NCBI RefSeq assembly: GCF_001669775.1
Contig: NZ_LXWK01000011.1
Coordinates: forward strand, 1,364,001 to 1,428,000
DNA length: 64,000 nucleotides
Direction: 5' to 3'
Origin: Rheinheimera sp. SA_1
GTDB lineage: Bacteria; Pseudomonadota; Gammaproteobacteria; Enterobacterales; Alteromonadaceae
Positions 33,628-43,257 of this stretch are shown here, piece after piece (within the stretch, counting starts at the first letter, position 1; every line of letters starts with the position of its first letter). The notes below the pieces were generated by a model. That model ran no database searches and had not been told where the DNA came from. It worked only from the letters and a program-made list of their open reading frames with translations. The position numbers and the translations under genes are program-made.

Positions 33628-33672
33628 TTCAGTACTCCAAATTTAATGCCGTAATCAGTTTGAGCAATGCTC

Positions 33673-33912
33673 TCAACCCTGCTGCGGATTGGGTTTCACC
33701 ACCGCCTGCACCAATGCCCGCACCAGCGGCGTCACCAGCACAATGGTCGGAAAGGCGATCACAAAAGCACCAGCCCAGGCCTGTAACCAAAGTTGCAGCA
33801 GGCCATCAACCAAGCCAAGGTTCAACATCGTGATGCAACCGGACATGATGCCGGACATCAGCAATGACATAAAAAACGAAAATACATAAGGGCTAAAACG
33901 TTGTGAGATCAT
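33673..33912 (-). CDS. DUF2798-family small membrane protein
   Basis: A 79-residue protein with two membrane helices (about 10-30 and 45-65). It has the DUF2798 pattern: FVFSFFMSLLMSGIMSGCITMLN, LQLWLQAWAGAFVIAFPTI, then a VxPLVRxLVxxxV tail. GGAG precedes ATG 33912; a longer frame to 34005 adds a Cys-rich stretch and was rejected. The function is unknown. It heads the DUF2798-DUF2938-LysR unit. Confidence 0.82.
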   Translation of the reverse strand: MISQRFSPYVFSFFMSLLMSGIMSGCITMLNLGLVDGLLQLWLQAWAGAFVIAFPTIVLVTPLVRALVQAVVKPNPQQG

Positions 33913-34066
33913 GGTTAAACTCCAGCAAATTAAGTTCAGACAAACAACCTCGCACGACAGCGAATGTTGGGTGCATACCACACTGCTGTAACATTGCTTC
34001 AGCAAGCGTGGTCTGAGCTGAATTTTGAACTTGCAGCGGTTTGGCGTCCAATTGCATCTTTGGAAG

Positions 34067-34101
34067 GCTGACCTCAGTTAAATTGAGGTCAGCTTTTTAT
34101 T
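34067..34101 (+). terminator. Rho-independent terminator with no assigned upstream gene
   Basis: GCTGACCTCA pairs perfectly with TGAGGTCAGC around a 7-nt loop and is followed by TTTTTATT on the plus strand. Both neighbouring genes are on the minus strand, so its transcript is unidentified. It may end a small RNA from the 33913-34066 interval. Confidence 0.75.
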
Positions 34102-34167
34102 GGAGTGAACGACGGCGTGGCAGCTATTGCAGCACCCGCGGATCGTTGCTCACCGATCAGAGGACAG

Positions 34168-36444
34168 CTATTTCAGTTTTGCGGTTTTTCGCTCGGCATC
34201 GTCCACCACCGCAGGCAGAATTTTGCGTTGTTTCATACAAGTCACAGTGGCCGACATCACCTCTTTTGCCCCTTTGTTATCGCCATCAATTTTCAGCACA
34301 TCCGCCAGATGGTTTAAGGCAGAAAAATAACCGATATGGCCGAGTGTGTCAGCCGCCAGTTCCGTGTCGTCCAACAACACCTGCCGGGTTTTGGCGGTCG
34401 CTTTGGGGTCTTGCTTTAAAGTACCGATGACCAGACCTTCTTGCCCGCTGTTTTGCTCCAGCACTTTATAATCGTGCAATTGTGGTGTTGCCAATGCCAC
34501 TTTGGCATGTAACGCCGCCACAGTTTTTGGACATCGGGCCACCAGCTCCTGCAAGGTATCTGTCGCTGTCGGTAATGCCGGTGCACCGCCAAAGGCCAAC
34601 ACCCGCGCCACATCTTCAGTGAAATAATCAGCCGCCAGCCGGTTTTCTTCCGCCGATCCGGACATCGCGACATACAGGCGCAGTACATTCGACACCACCA
34701 CTTCATGACCCAGATCCAAGGCCGCCTGCACCTTATAAAAGCCAGGCTGATCTATCAACCAGCCACTGGTGGTGGTGCTTATGGTATGCGCGCCGTAAAT
34801 CGCCGCCCCGGCTGGCAAGGCCGCAGTATGTTCCTGATGGCAGCGGCTGATCATTGGCCGCCACAACCGGGCGTCGCCGCCTTCGCGCTGGATCAGAATA
34901 CTGACGTGCTGACCGTCCTGCAGCAAGTGCTCATCAATCGCAACCGCTTGCTGGCCAACATTTTGCAATTTCAGCTCCATCACCACCGGTTCGAGAAAGC
35001 TGTAACTGTTTTGTAGCCGGTTGGGCCGAATTGATAATTGCCAGGCCGAGCCGGGCCGGATCAGATCCGGCGCTTCAAAACCATGGTTTTCAAACCAGTT
35101 TGAATTACCCATCTGTACAAAACGCCTTGGCGCATGCCGCATAAATATCAATTCATCATCACTGAAGCGAAAACGGAAATTGGCAAAAAATGAACTTTGA
35201 CCACCACTGACGCGGAACGGATAATTCATAAAACTGCGGGCTTCCGGTTCATTTGCCAGCGGGATCCATGGATCCCCTGGAGCACCTTGCACTACCCCTA
35301 ACGCTTTTTGCCACGCATGAGCCAGATTAAAGGCGTGACCCATTTCATGCACAGCCGTCCAGAACACCATCCGTTGCCGCCAGGCTGCGGCCTGAGCGTC
35401 TCCGGCGGGCGCATCCTGAATAAAACTGTCGGTAAAAATGGCCGTTCCCTGACGGTGATTGCCACCAATATCGTCAAACATCACCCCGCCGAGACCTCGA
35501 CCAGAGTCATGTCTGGCGGCATACAACACCCACATTGACCACTGCGGTTTATTGGCGAACTTTTGCCAGTAGGTTTGCATGGCGTTATGCATTTCACTGT
35601 CTGACCAGGTACCGTTGGCTCCCGTGTCGGCAATTGGGATCACCGACGTATGCGGCGACATCGAAACGTCAAATCCGGCTCGTTGATACACTGATGCCAA
35701 CGAAATTGTTTCTGCGGCAAGATCAGCAGGTTTATTGGCATGACTGGTTGTATCAAAGGTCGTTACCACACTACCGGCATTGGCCACCCGATCGACTTCA
35801 AAATCGACACTGTCAAAATAGATGGACTGGAACTGCAACTTATAGCTGTAAGTCGCTCCACCGCCGCTGATGGTCAGTTTGTAGTTGTTATACGTCAGGC
35901 TACCGCCACTGCGGCTGGCCTCAAACACCAGCTGCGTACCGGGTAACAAAGCGGCAGAACCATCCCGGTAGGTGACGGCGGCTTCGATCCGGCGTTGGTT
36001 GTAACCCAGACACTGATCCGAGGACACTTTGGCAATAATATGGGTGGTGGCGCGTGGGAATAATCTTGATACCTCAATTGAAATTCGCTGTTGTGGATAA
36101 AATCTGTCCACGTCTACCCGCACCAGTACCGATAATAAATTCAAAGGTGTACTGGCAGAACTGTAACTATATTTCCCGCTGACAGCAGCACAGATCCGCA
36201 GCGGGGGTAACGGAATAATTGGACCTGGAATTGGAGTTGGTATTGGGATCGGAATTGGGGTTGGCAGTGACGGATACGGCAGTACAGGTCCATCCGGAAC
36301 CGGGGTGTAACCGGACAATGTGGCATTGTCATCACTGAGTGTTGCAGCCAGATAATCCGGATGCAGATTGTTGTCGATTAAATTGGCACTTGGGTGGGTC
36401 TCAAGACCGGGCGATTCAGCCGCAGCACTTTTTTTACTGGCCAT
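34168..36444 (-). CDS. Metzincin-like zinc metalloprotease with Pro-rich linker
   Basis: A 758-residue protein. A disordered N-terminus is followed by a Pro/Ile linker of repeating PIP units (about 58-82), a beta-rich region (about 85-260) and the protease core. The core has HEMGHAFNLAH (about 365-375, HExxHxxNxxH) and a later SFMNYPF that fits the Met-turn of metzincins. A beta-sandwich-like region (MELKLQNVGQQ...) and a helical tail finish the protein. No signal peptide was seen from the chosen ATG 36444, which has AAGGAG ahead of it; the longer frame contains a hydrophobic stretch but no ribosome site. The location and substrate are unknown. The gene is monocistronic. Confidence 0.78.
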   Translation of the reverse strand: MASKKSAAAESPGLETHPSANLIDNNLHPDYLAATLSDDNATLSGYTPVPDGPVLPYPSLPTPIPIPIPTPIPGPIIPLPPLRICAAVSGKYSYSSASTPLNLLSVLVRVDVDRFYPQQRISIEVSRLFPRATTHIIAKVSSDQCLGYNQRRIEAAVTYRDGSAALLPGTQLVFEASRSGGSLTYNNYKLTISGGGATYSYKLQFQSIYFDSVDFEVDRVANAGSVVTTFDTTSHANKPADLAAETISLASVYQRAGFDVSMSPHTSVIPIADTGANGTWSDSEMHNAMQTYWQKFANKPQWSMWVLYAARHDSGRGLGGVMFDDIGGNHRQGTAIFTDSFIQDAPAGDAQAAAWRQRMVFWTAVHEMGHAFNLAHAWQKALGVVQGAPGDPWIPLANEPEARSFMNYPFRVSGGQSSFFANFRFRFSDDELIFMRHAPRRFVQMGNSNWFENHGFEAPDLIRPGSAWQLSIRPNRLQNSYSFLEPVVMELKLQNVGQQAVAIDEHLLQDGQHVSILIQREGGDARLWRPMISRCHQEHTAALPAGAAIYGAHTISTTTSGWLIDQPGFYKVQAALDLGHEVVVSNVLRLYVAMSGSAEENRLAADYFTEDVARVLAFGGAPALPTATDTLQELVARCPKTVAALHAKVALATPQLHDYKVLEQNSGQEGLVIGTLKQDPKATAKTRQVLLDDTELAADTLGHIGYFSALNHLADVLKIDGDNKGAKEVMSATVTCMKQRKILPAVVDDAERKTAKLK

Positions 36445-37057
36445 CAGACATCTCCTTCCATTGAGGGGAATTGTTCCAACAAGCGGCACTGACTTTGCGT
36501 TTTGCCCAGCACGGTGCCGCACGCGGAACCACAGGCAGATGGCAATGACAACAAAGGCCAATCGGAACTTCTGACAGCAAAACCATCCTGGTTTGTTGTT
36601 ACGCATCTCCATCTGCGACCCGGTAAAAATAGTAAACCGTAAATTAAGCGACAAGCTGGCCGCTTTTCAGATCCTCGAATGCAACCGGCAAAGGCCGCTG
36701 AAAAGTGTCAAGTAATATAGACAGACCAGCTGCTGAGATAGTCGGAGAGCTGGGTAAATCAGCATCTCCAGGCATCGTGGTGTGCTGTCATGGAACCAGA
36801 TGTCACCAACATCATTTTGATAGAAAATGATTTTTTAACGAACTGGCAAAGGTGGTTTTGTCAAATAGGCAGGCTACACAGCGACGCAGAACCCGTTGCG
36901 GACAGTGACAACAAAAAGTGACAGTTCCGACGATACGGACTGGCAGGAGCAAAAGATCCCTTCTGCTGTAGCGGACGACAGGCAGACAATCCCGCACTGA
37001 ATGGTCAACAACTGATATGATCGTCTGAATGTCATCTTATCAGCGGAGCAGCAACAG
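36445..37057. other. Long divergent intergenic region without a recognised gene
   Basis: About 610 bp between the divergent protease and DUF4826 genes. It must contain both promoters. Short open frames on the minus strand have no family resemblance or ribosome sites. No repeat of the ERIC-like or REP-like families was seen. Confidence 0.5.
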
Positions 37058-37510
37058 ATGGATATGGACGAAGCAGAAGACTGGGCCTGGTGCGATAGTC
37101 AGTTTGCGGCAATTGAAAGTTATGTCAAAACCCAGCAAATTCCGCATGGCGTGATTTGCGACTGGCCGGAATGGTATACCGCGCCTTATGTCGGGTTATG
37201 GGCAGTGGAAAACCCGGACGATCCGGGCTTTGTCGGGCACTGGATTTTGGCTGGTGACAGCACCGGAGTGCAACCACAACCGGTGCCATTTGACCATATC
37301 AGCGCCACCGATTTACCTGAACCGCGTGATGCGATGGCCGCTTTTGCCCGCAAGTGGACGGCGTTGGCAGCCGCTGCCAATAAAGGTGCGGCTTGGTCAG
37401 GTAACCCAGAACTTACCGGCGACTTAGCCCTAAAGGCGAAACAACTCAGCCGTCAGGCGCAGTTGTTGACGCTGTGGGCAGCCGATGATGAGCTGTGGGA
37501 TCTGGATTAG
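37058..37510 (+). CDS. DUF4826-family protein
   Basis: A 150-residue acidic, Trp-rich soluble protein. It matches my recollection of DUF4826: it begins EAEDWAWCDSQ, contains ICDWPEWYTAPYVGLWAVEN and GHWILAGD, and ends with a helical tail. The function is unknown. It is preceded by GGAGCAGC about 9 nt before the ATG and is monocistronic, convergent with the PEP-mutase-like gene. Confidence 0.72.
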   Translation: MDMDEAEDWAWCDSQFAAIESYVKTQQIPHGVICDWPEWYTAPYVGLWAVENPDDPGFVGHWILAGDSTGVQPQPVPFDHISATDLPEPRDAMAAFARKWTALAAAANKGAAWSGNPELTGDLALKAKQLSRQAQLLTLWAADDELWDLD

Positions 37511-37544
37511 CTTTTAGCCAGCAAAGCTTTTTACAGCAAAACCA

Positions 37545-38390
37545 TTAGATAGCGGCTCCACTACACAGCCGATCCAGCTGCGAACCATTCAGTGCAGCTG
37601 CTGGCGCTGGTTGTTGTAAATAATCGGCAATGGCCTGCTGTGTCGCATTGGCGCTGGCCAGAAATATCGCGGGTCCAACGCTGATCCGCTGTACTTTGGC
37701 GCGGCTTAAATCAGCCAGACTAGCTTTTTCTGGCCAGCCCATTAAATTCAGCGGCAACTGAATGTGCTCACCAAGTTCCTGCGCCAGTGTTAATGACGTT
37801 AGCCCCGGCACAAAAGCACCATCGGCACCGGCCGCCTGATATAGCTCAAACCGTTGCCGGCACATCGCTATCGCTTGCTCGTCGCTGGTCGCCAAACCAC
37901 GCAAGAAAACATCAGTACGGACATTGATAAATAATGGCTGCCCCGCCAGCAAAGCCCGGCAAACAGCGATTTTCTGACACAACAATTCCGGCGTCCCCGC
38001 GCCATCTTCCAGATTAATACCGGCAACCCCAAGCTGGGCCAGTTGCTGCACCAGCTGCGCGACCGCCTGTGGCTCAGAGCTATAACCCAGTTCGATATCC
38101 ACCGTCAGTGGTACCTGACAGACCCGCAACAACCGGCGCACCGCCGCCAATAATTCGTCCTTCGGTAACTGCTCACCATCGGCATATCCCAAAGTCCAGG
38201 CGAGTGCCGCGCTGGACGTGCCTACTGCCTTAGCGCCTTGTTGTTGCGCTAGTAGCGCGCTGATGGGATCCCAGATATTAACCAGCACCAAAGGCGTCGC
38301 CGCCTGATGCAATTTAAAAAAGGTGTCGCTGGTTGTTTCGGTTGCTTTTTTGGTTGCTGTTTCGGTTGTTGTGTCGGTATTAGTGCTCAT
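37545..38390 (-). CDS. Isocitrate lyase/PEP mutase family protein
   Basis: A 281-residue protein. A Thr-rich N-terminus encoded by short GGTTG/TTTCG repeats is followed by an (alpha/beta)8 barrel of the ICL/PEPM superfamily: LVNIWDPISALL, VGTSSAALAWTLGYADG, VDIELGY with metal-ligand acidic residues, GINLEDGAG, FINVRTDVFL and GADGAFVPGL. The family includes oxaloacetate decarboxylases, PEP phosphonomutases and methylisocitrate lyases. The cysteine motif of lyases (KKCGH) is absent, so it is more like the mutase/hydrolase group. ATG 38390 with GGAG upstream is preferred over a TTG two codons earlier. It is divergent from kdpF. Confidence 0.85.
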   Translation of the reverse strand: MSTNTDTTTETATKKATETTSDTFFKLHQAATPLVLVNIWDPISALLAQQQGAKAVGTSSAALAWTLGYADGEQLPKDELLAAVRRLLRVCQVPLTVDIELGYSSEPQAVAQLVQQLAQLGVAGINLEDGAGTPELLCQKIAVCRALLAGQPLFINVRTDVFLRGLATSDEQAIAMCRQRFELYQAAGADGAFVPGLTSLTLAQELGEHIQLPLNLMGWPEKASLADLSRAKVQRISVGPAIFLASANATQQAIADYLQQPAPAAALNGSQLDRLCSGAAI

Positions 38391-38604
38391 CTGCAAGCTC
38401 CGTGCTGAGTGAATGAATGAGTGCGCAGCTTATCGTGGAGTGATGTTTTGTTCTGGCCGGATCCGGCACTGAATGCAAATGCCCGCAGCAATTTTACGAT
38501 CTCTTTACGCCTCCACGGTTTTGGCCGCTGGAGCCTTTACGCCGCCCCGCCTTAACCTTGTCACCGGAATATATCCACTCAAAACTTGCACAGAGGAATC
38601 CATC

Positions 38605-38685
38605 ATGGGCTGGTTGTTATTGTTACTGGTGAGCGCGTTAAGCGTTTTGTTGATGTACGCCATGTTGGCACCGGAAAAATTCTGA
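38605..38685 (+). CDS. kdpF: KdpF, small subunit of the K+-ATPase
   Basis: A 26-residue peptide forming one TM helix (GWLLLLLVSALSVLLMYAML) and ending APEKF, the usual KdpF tail. KdpF stabilises the KdpABC complex in the inner membrane. GAGGAA precedes the ATG. It lies 10 bp before kdpA, the conserved first position in the operon. Confidence 0.92.
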   Translation: MGWLLLLLVSALSVLLMYAMLAPEKF

Positions 38686-38695
38686 GGAGCCAGCG

Positions 38696-40471
38696 ATGGA
38701 AATTATGCTGATATTAACCTTATCGTTGCTGCTGGCCTGGCCGCTCGGCGTTTATATGACCGGAATTTTTTCCGGTCAGGCGCATTGGAGTGACCGGCTG
38801 TTTGGCCCGCTGGAGCGGGGGATCTTTAAAGTGCTGGGGATCAACCAACAGCAAGGCATGGACTGGAAGAGTTTTGGTATTGCCTTTTTACTCAGCAACC
38901 TGCTGCTGGGCGTAATCGCTTTTTTACTGCTGATGCTGCAACACCTGCTGCCATTAAATCCGGACGGCGTTGGCCCACTAAGCTGGGACTTAGCGCTGCA
39001 CACTGCGGTGTCGTTTTTAACCAATACCAATCAACAACATTACTCCGGCCAGGCGCAATTAAGCTTCTTAAGCCAGAGTTTTGTCATTGTGACTTTGCAA
39101 TTTGTGACACCGGCGATGGGCTTAGCGGTCTGTCTGGGTGTGCTGCGTGGTTTGCTTGGCGGTCGTAATCAAGCAACTGCGCAAGAAGGTGAAGCGCGCG
39201 ATCTGGGTAACTACTATCAGGATACCGTTCGTGCCGTATTGCGCTTGATGATCCCACTGGCGGCCATCGTTGCTTTGGCGCTGAGCAGTCAGGGTGTTCC
39301 CTCGACTTATCAGCCAAGTCCAACCGTCAGCGTGCTGGAACAAGGGCAAAGCCTGACCGAACAAAAAATCCCATTAGGCCCAGTGGCGGCGATGGTCGCG
39401 ATTAAACAACTCGGCACCAATGGTGGTGGCTGGTATGGTCCGAATAGTGCCAATCCGCTGGAAAACCCAACCCCGCTGAGCAACCTGATTGAAACCATTG
39501 CCTTAGTGCTCATTCCAATCGCCGTGGTCTTTATGGCCGGTGGCATGTTACGCCAGCGTGGTTTTGCGCTGATGTCACTTGGCGTGATGGGTTTCTTAAG
39601 CCTGCTCTGTGTTGCAGCTGCGGTCTATAGCGAACAACAACCGAACATCGCTTTTGCTGAACTGGCACAAAGTAGCGGCAATATGGAAGGCAAAGAAGTA
39701 AGGTTTGGCACCGATTTATCGGCGCTGTGGGCGACGCTCACCACCCAAACCTCCAACGGTTCGGTCAATGCGATGCACGACTCGCTGAACCCGCTGGCTG
39801 GCCTGGTTACCCGCTCCGGCATGCTGATCAACGCCATTTGGGGCGGCATCGGCTGTGGTTTTGTCAACTTTATCGTGTATGTCTGGATCGCGGTATTTAT
39901 CGCGGGTCTGATGATTGGCCGCACCCCGGAAATTTTCGGACGCAAACTTGAAAAAGCTGAGCTCAGCGCACTGGGTGTACTGTTGGTATTACCAAGTGCA
40001 GTGATCCTGTTATTTACCGCTATTACCCTGAGTTTTCCGGCGCTTATCGGCAACAGCAACCCAGGTTTACACGGTATTTCGCAGGTGTTTTATGAATACA
40101 CCTCGGCTTTTGCCAACAACGGTTCTGGTTTTGAAGGATTGGCTGACAACACACCTTGGTGGAATATCACCTGCGTCATCGTGCTGCTGCTTGGTCGTTA
40201 TTTGCCGCTGGTGATCCCGCTGTATATCGCTGGCATGCTGGCGAAAAAACGCCAGATCCCACCAAGCGCGGCCAGCTTACCGCTGGCGAATGTGACCTTT
40301 GGCGTGACTTTGCTGACGGTGATTTTAATCCTGAATTTCCTGTCGTTTTTACCTTCGATGGTGCTGGGACCAATTGGTGAAGGATTAGCTGAAAGCCATA
40401 TTGAAACGATATCCCAACAAACATCTGCCATCACTACACAGCTGCAATCCGTGACCGGAGGTGCCCAATGA
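38696..40471 (+). CDS. kdpA: KdpA, K+-translocating subunit
   Basis: A 591-residue membrane protein, somewhat longer than E. coli KdpA (557). Selectivity-filter-type segments of the four-fold repeated channel are visible: FLTNTNQQHYSG, LGTNGGGWYGPNSANPLENP and YEYTSAFANNGSGFEGL. It binds and conducts K+ across the inner membrane in the KdpFABC pump. A GGAG site (GAGGAGCCAGCG) precedes the ATG. The stop overlaps the kdpB start (ATGA). Confidence 0.97.
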   Translation: MEIMLILTLSLLLAWPLGVYMTGIFSGQAHWSDRLFGPLERGIFKVLGINQQQGMDWKSFGIAFLLSNLLLGVIAFLLLMLQHLLPLNPDGVGPLSWDLALHTAVSFLTNTNQQHYSGQAQLSFLSQSFVIVTLQFVTPAMGLAVCLGVLRGLLGGRNQATAQEGEARDLGNYYQDTVRAVLRLMIPLAAIVALALSSQGVPSTYQPSPTVSVLEQGQSLTEQKIPLGPVAAMVAIKQLGTNGGGWYGPNSANPLENPTPLSNLIETIALVLIPIAVVFMAGGMLRQRGFALMSLGVMGFLSLLCVAAAVYSEQQPNIAFAELAQSSGNMEGKEVRFGTDLSALWATLTTQTSNGSVNAMHDSLNPLAGLVTRSGMLINAIWGGIGCGFVNFIVYVWIAVFIAGLMIGRTPEIFGRKLEKAELSALGVLLVLPSAVILLFTAITLSFPALIGNSNPGLHGISQVFYEYTSAFANNGSGFEGLADNTPWWNITCVIVLLLGRYLPLVIPLYIAGMLAKKRQIPPSAASLPLANVTFGVTLLTVILILNFLSFLPSMVLGPIGEGLAESHIETISQQTSAITTQLQSVTGGAQ

Positions 40472-42468
40472 ATACGGCCGTGTTAACCCAAGCCAGTCTG
40501 GCTGCTTTTCAAAAACTGACACCAACCCAGGCCGTAAAAAGCCCGGTGATGCTGGTGGTCTGGGTCGGTACTTTACTGGCGCTATTTTTAACCGCCGGGC
40601 AAATCCAGCAAGGCCAATCTTATGGTTTTGCGCTGGCCTGTAGTCTGATTTTGTTTTTCACTTTATGGTTCGCCAATTTCGCCGAAGCCATTGCTGAAGC
40701 GCGTGGCCGGGGTCAGGCGCAAAGCCTGAAAGCCAGCCGCCGTGATTTAACCGCACAGTTGCTGAACCGCTCTGGCCAGCTGTCGAAAGTAGCCGCCAGC
40801 CAGCTGAAAGCCGGTGATCAGGTGCGGGTACAAGCCGGTGAATTTGTACCGGCAGATGGCGAAATTATTGCCGGTGTTGCCACCATCAACGAGTCAGCTT
40901 TAACCGGTGAATCGGCGCCAGTGCTGCGCGAAGCTGGGACTGATCACTCAGGCGTGATTGCCGGTACCACGGTACTCAGCGGCACCATCACGGTCCAGGT
41001 TACAGCCGAAGCCGGTCATAGTTTCCTTGATAAAATGATCCGCCTGGTCGAAGGCACCAATCGGCAGAAAACACCAAACGAGCTGGCGCTGACTGTGCTG
41101 TTGGCCGCCTTAACGCTGGTGTTTTTAATTGCTGTGGCGACCTTACCGGCGCTGGCCAGTTTTGTCGGGATCGAGCTGGATTTGCTGATGCTGATTGCGC
41201 TGGTCGTTTGTTTAATTCCAACCACCATCGCCGGTTTACTGCCAGCCATTGGGATCGCTGGGATGAACAGAGCGCTTGGTGCCAACGTGATTGCCAAATC
41301 AGGTAAAGCGGTGGAAGTGGCTGGCGATATTGACACGCTGCTGTTGGATAAAACCGGCACCATCACCTTTGGCGACCGTCAGGCCACCAACTTTTTACCA
41401 CTGCCAGGTATTGCGATGAGCCAACTGGTGCAAGGCGCACAGTTGTGTTCGCTGCAGGATCCAACGCCTGAAGGTAAATCAGTATTAAAGCTGGCGCAAC
41501 AGGAAGGTTTTGCCGAGCAGACCGCACCTGACAATGCTGAATTTATTCCGTTTACCGCACAAACCCGGCTGTCGGGCCTGACCTGTGACGATGGCGGTCA
41601 CTGGATCAAAGGCGCCTTTGATGCCGTAAAAAAATGGGCACAAAGCCGCGGTATTGCGGTGCCTAATGCGCTGGAACCGCTGGTAACTAAAGTGGCACAA
41701 CAAGGTGCGACGCCGTTAGTGGTCGCCAATCAGCAACAAATCCTTGGTGTGATCCAACTGTCTGACGTGATTAAACCAGGTGTGGCTGAGCGTTTTGCCC
41801 AGCTGCGTGCCCTTGGTGTACGCACTGTGATGGTCACCGGCGACAACCCAATCACTGCTGGCGCTATCGCCGCTATTGCCGGAGTTGATGATTTTGTCGC
41901 TGAAGCCAAGCCGGAAGATAAGCTTGATCTGATTCGCCGGGAACAAGCCAAAGGCCGCTTGGTGGCGATGGTGGGTGACGGTACCAATGACGCCCCGGCG
42001 CTAGCGCAGGCCGATGTTGGCCTCGCGATGAACTCAGGCACTCAGGCGGCTAAAGAAGCCGGCAATATGGTGGATTTAGACTCAGATCCGACCAAATTAC
42101 TGGCGGTGGTGGAAGTGGGCAAACAGCTGCTGATCACCCGCGGCGCACTCACCACCTTTTCGCTGGCCAACGATGTTGCGAAATACTTTGTCATCGTTCC
42201 GGCGGTGTTTGCGGTGGCGATGCCTGGGATTGGCGCGCTGAATTTTATGCAGTTACCTGATCCAGAAATCGCGGTGTTGTCAGCGCTGATTTTTAACGCA
42301 CTGATTATTCCGGCGCTGATTCCATTGGCGTTAAAAGGCGTGAAAATCCGCGCTATTAGTGCCGAAAAACTGCTTAGAAACAATATGTTGATTTACGGAT
42401 TTGGCGGTATTTTGCTGCCGTTTGTGGCAATCAAACTGATTGATGTTGTGCTGAACTGGATGATTTGA
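40468..42468 (+). CDS. kdpB: KdpB, P-type ATPase subunit
   Basis: A 666-residue P-type ATPase. It has the actuator motif LTGES (the Ser phosphorylated during inhibition in E. coli), phosphorylation site DKTGTITFGD, hinge TGDNPITA and MVGDGTNDAPALAQADVG. It energises K+ uptake through KdpA. A GGAGGTG ribosome site lies inside the kdpA end, and the ATG overlaps the kdpA stop. The kdpC start in turn overlaps its stop. Confidence 0.97.
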   Translation: MNTAVLTQASLAAFQKLTPTQAVKSPVMLVVWVGTLLALFLTAGQIQQGQSYGFALACSLILFFTLWFANFAEAIAEARGRGQAQSLKASRRDLTAQLLNRSGQLSKVAASQLKAGDQVRVQAGEFVPADGEIIAGVATINESALTGESAPVLREAGTDHSGVIAGTTVLSGTITVQVTAEAGHSFLDKMIRLVEGTNRQKTPNELALTVLLAALTLVFLIAVATLPALASFVGIELDLLMLIALVVCLIPTTIAGLLPAIGIAGMNRALGANVIAKSGKAVEVAGDIDTLLLDKTGTITFGDRQATNFLPLPGIAMSQLVQGAQLCSLQDPTPEGKSVLKLAQQEGFAEQTAPDNAEFIPFTAQTRLSGLTCDDGGHWIKGAFDAVKKWAQSRGIAVPNALEPLVTKVAQQGATPLVVANQQQILGVIQLSDVIKPGVAERFAQLRALGVRTVMVTGDNPITAGAIAAIAGVDDFVAEAKPEDKLDLIRREQAKGRLVAMVGDGTNDAPALAQADVGLAMNSGTQAAKEAGNMVDLDSDPTKLLAVVEVGKQLLITRGALTTFSLANDVAKYFVIVPAVFAVAMPGIGALNFMQLPDPEIAVLSALIFNALIIPALIPLALKGVKIRAISAEKLLRNNMLIYGFGGILLPFVAIKLIDVVLNWMI

Positions 42469-43157
42469 TGATGAATACGAAACCACTTAAGACTCAACAA
42501 CTGAATCAACAACTGCTTAAACAATCTAGCCAACGGCAGACACCAGCAGCTGCGCAAACAGTGTTTAACCCACAACTGCAGCATGCCTACTGGCGGCCGG
42601 CGCTGGGTTTAGCCGGCACTATGTTGCTCTGCTGCGGCCTGCTGTACAGCGTTTCGGTCACGGCTATCGGCGGCTGGATTTTTCCAGGCCAGGCCAATGG
42701 CAGTTTGCTGAGCACTGCAGATAACAGTTTCACCGGCTCCGCGCTGATTGCCCAGCCCTTTAGCGCTGCGCATTATTTTCACGGCCGGCCATCAAGCGTT
42801 GGCACCGATCCAATGTCGACCGGCGGCAGCAACCTGGCACCGTCCAATCCGGCGTTACGTGAACGGGTTGCAGCGACCAGCGCCGAATTAACTGCGTTGT
42901 ATCAGGTCGCAGCCAGTGAACTACCGGTGGATTTACTGGCAAGTTCCGGCTCGGGTGTTGATCCGCATATTTCGCCAGCCGCGGCAGCCTTGCAGTTAGC
43001 CAGAGTGGCGACAGCCCGTGGCATCCAGCACTCCGCGCTGGAGACTTTGTTGCAACAACAGATTGAAGGCCCGCAGTTTGGCTTATTGGGTGAGCCGCGG
43101 GTGAACGTGTTGCTGCTGAATCTGGCGTTGGATCAACAATTTCCGCTCAGCAAATAA
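42468..43157 (+). CDS. kdpC: KdpC, K+-ATPase accessory subunit
   Basis: A 229-residue protein with a Gln-rich cytoplasmic N-terminus (about 35 residues, longer than usual), one TM helix (about 42-65, LGLAGTMLLCCGLLYSVSVTAI) and the periplasmic KdpC domain: FTGSALIAQPF, YFHGRPSSVG, SGSNLAP-like GGSNLAPSNPAL, and SGVDPHISPAAA. ATG 42468 shares its A with the kdpB stop (TGATG). It assists the pump's catalytic cycle. After the gene an ERIC-like element separates it from the porin. Confidence 0.95.
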   Translation: MMNTKPLKTQQLNQQLLKQSSQRQTPAAAQTVFNPQLQHAYWRPALGLAGTMLLCCGLLYSVSVTAIGGWIFPGQANGSLLSTADNSFTGSALIAQPFSAAHYFHGRPSSVGTDPMSTGGSNLAPSNPALRERVAATSAELTALYQVAASELPVDLLASSGSGVDPHISPAAAALQLARVATARGIQHSALETLLQQQIEGPQFGLLGEPRVNVLLLNLALDQQFPLSK

Positions 43158-43257
43158 CGACGACTGATCACAACGAAAAGTTACCAATCTTTTTACTTTT
43201 AGGCCGGACGTAAAACGGGACATCCGGCCGCTGCAGCAAATGGCCTCATGTGCTTAC

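Noticed and set aside
36812-36997. 61-codon minus-strand frame in the long intergenic region
   Set aside because: No ribosome site, Arg/Cys/Leu-rich random-looking composition and no family resemblance.
43202-43229. GGCCGGA...TCCGGCC hairpin after kdpC as a Rho-independent terminator
   Set aside because: No T-run follows on either strand, so terminator function is not supported.
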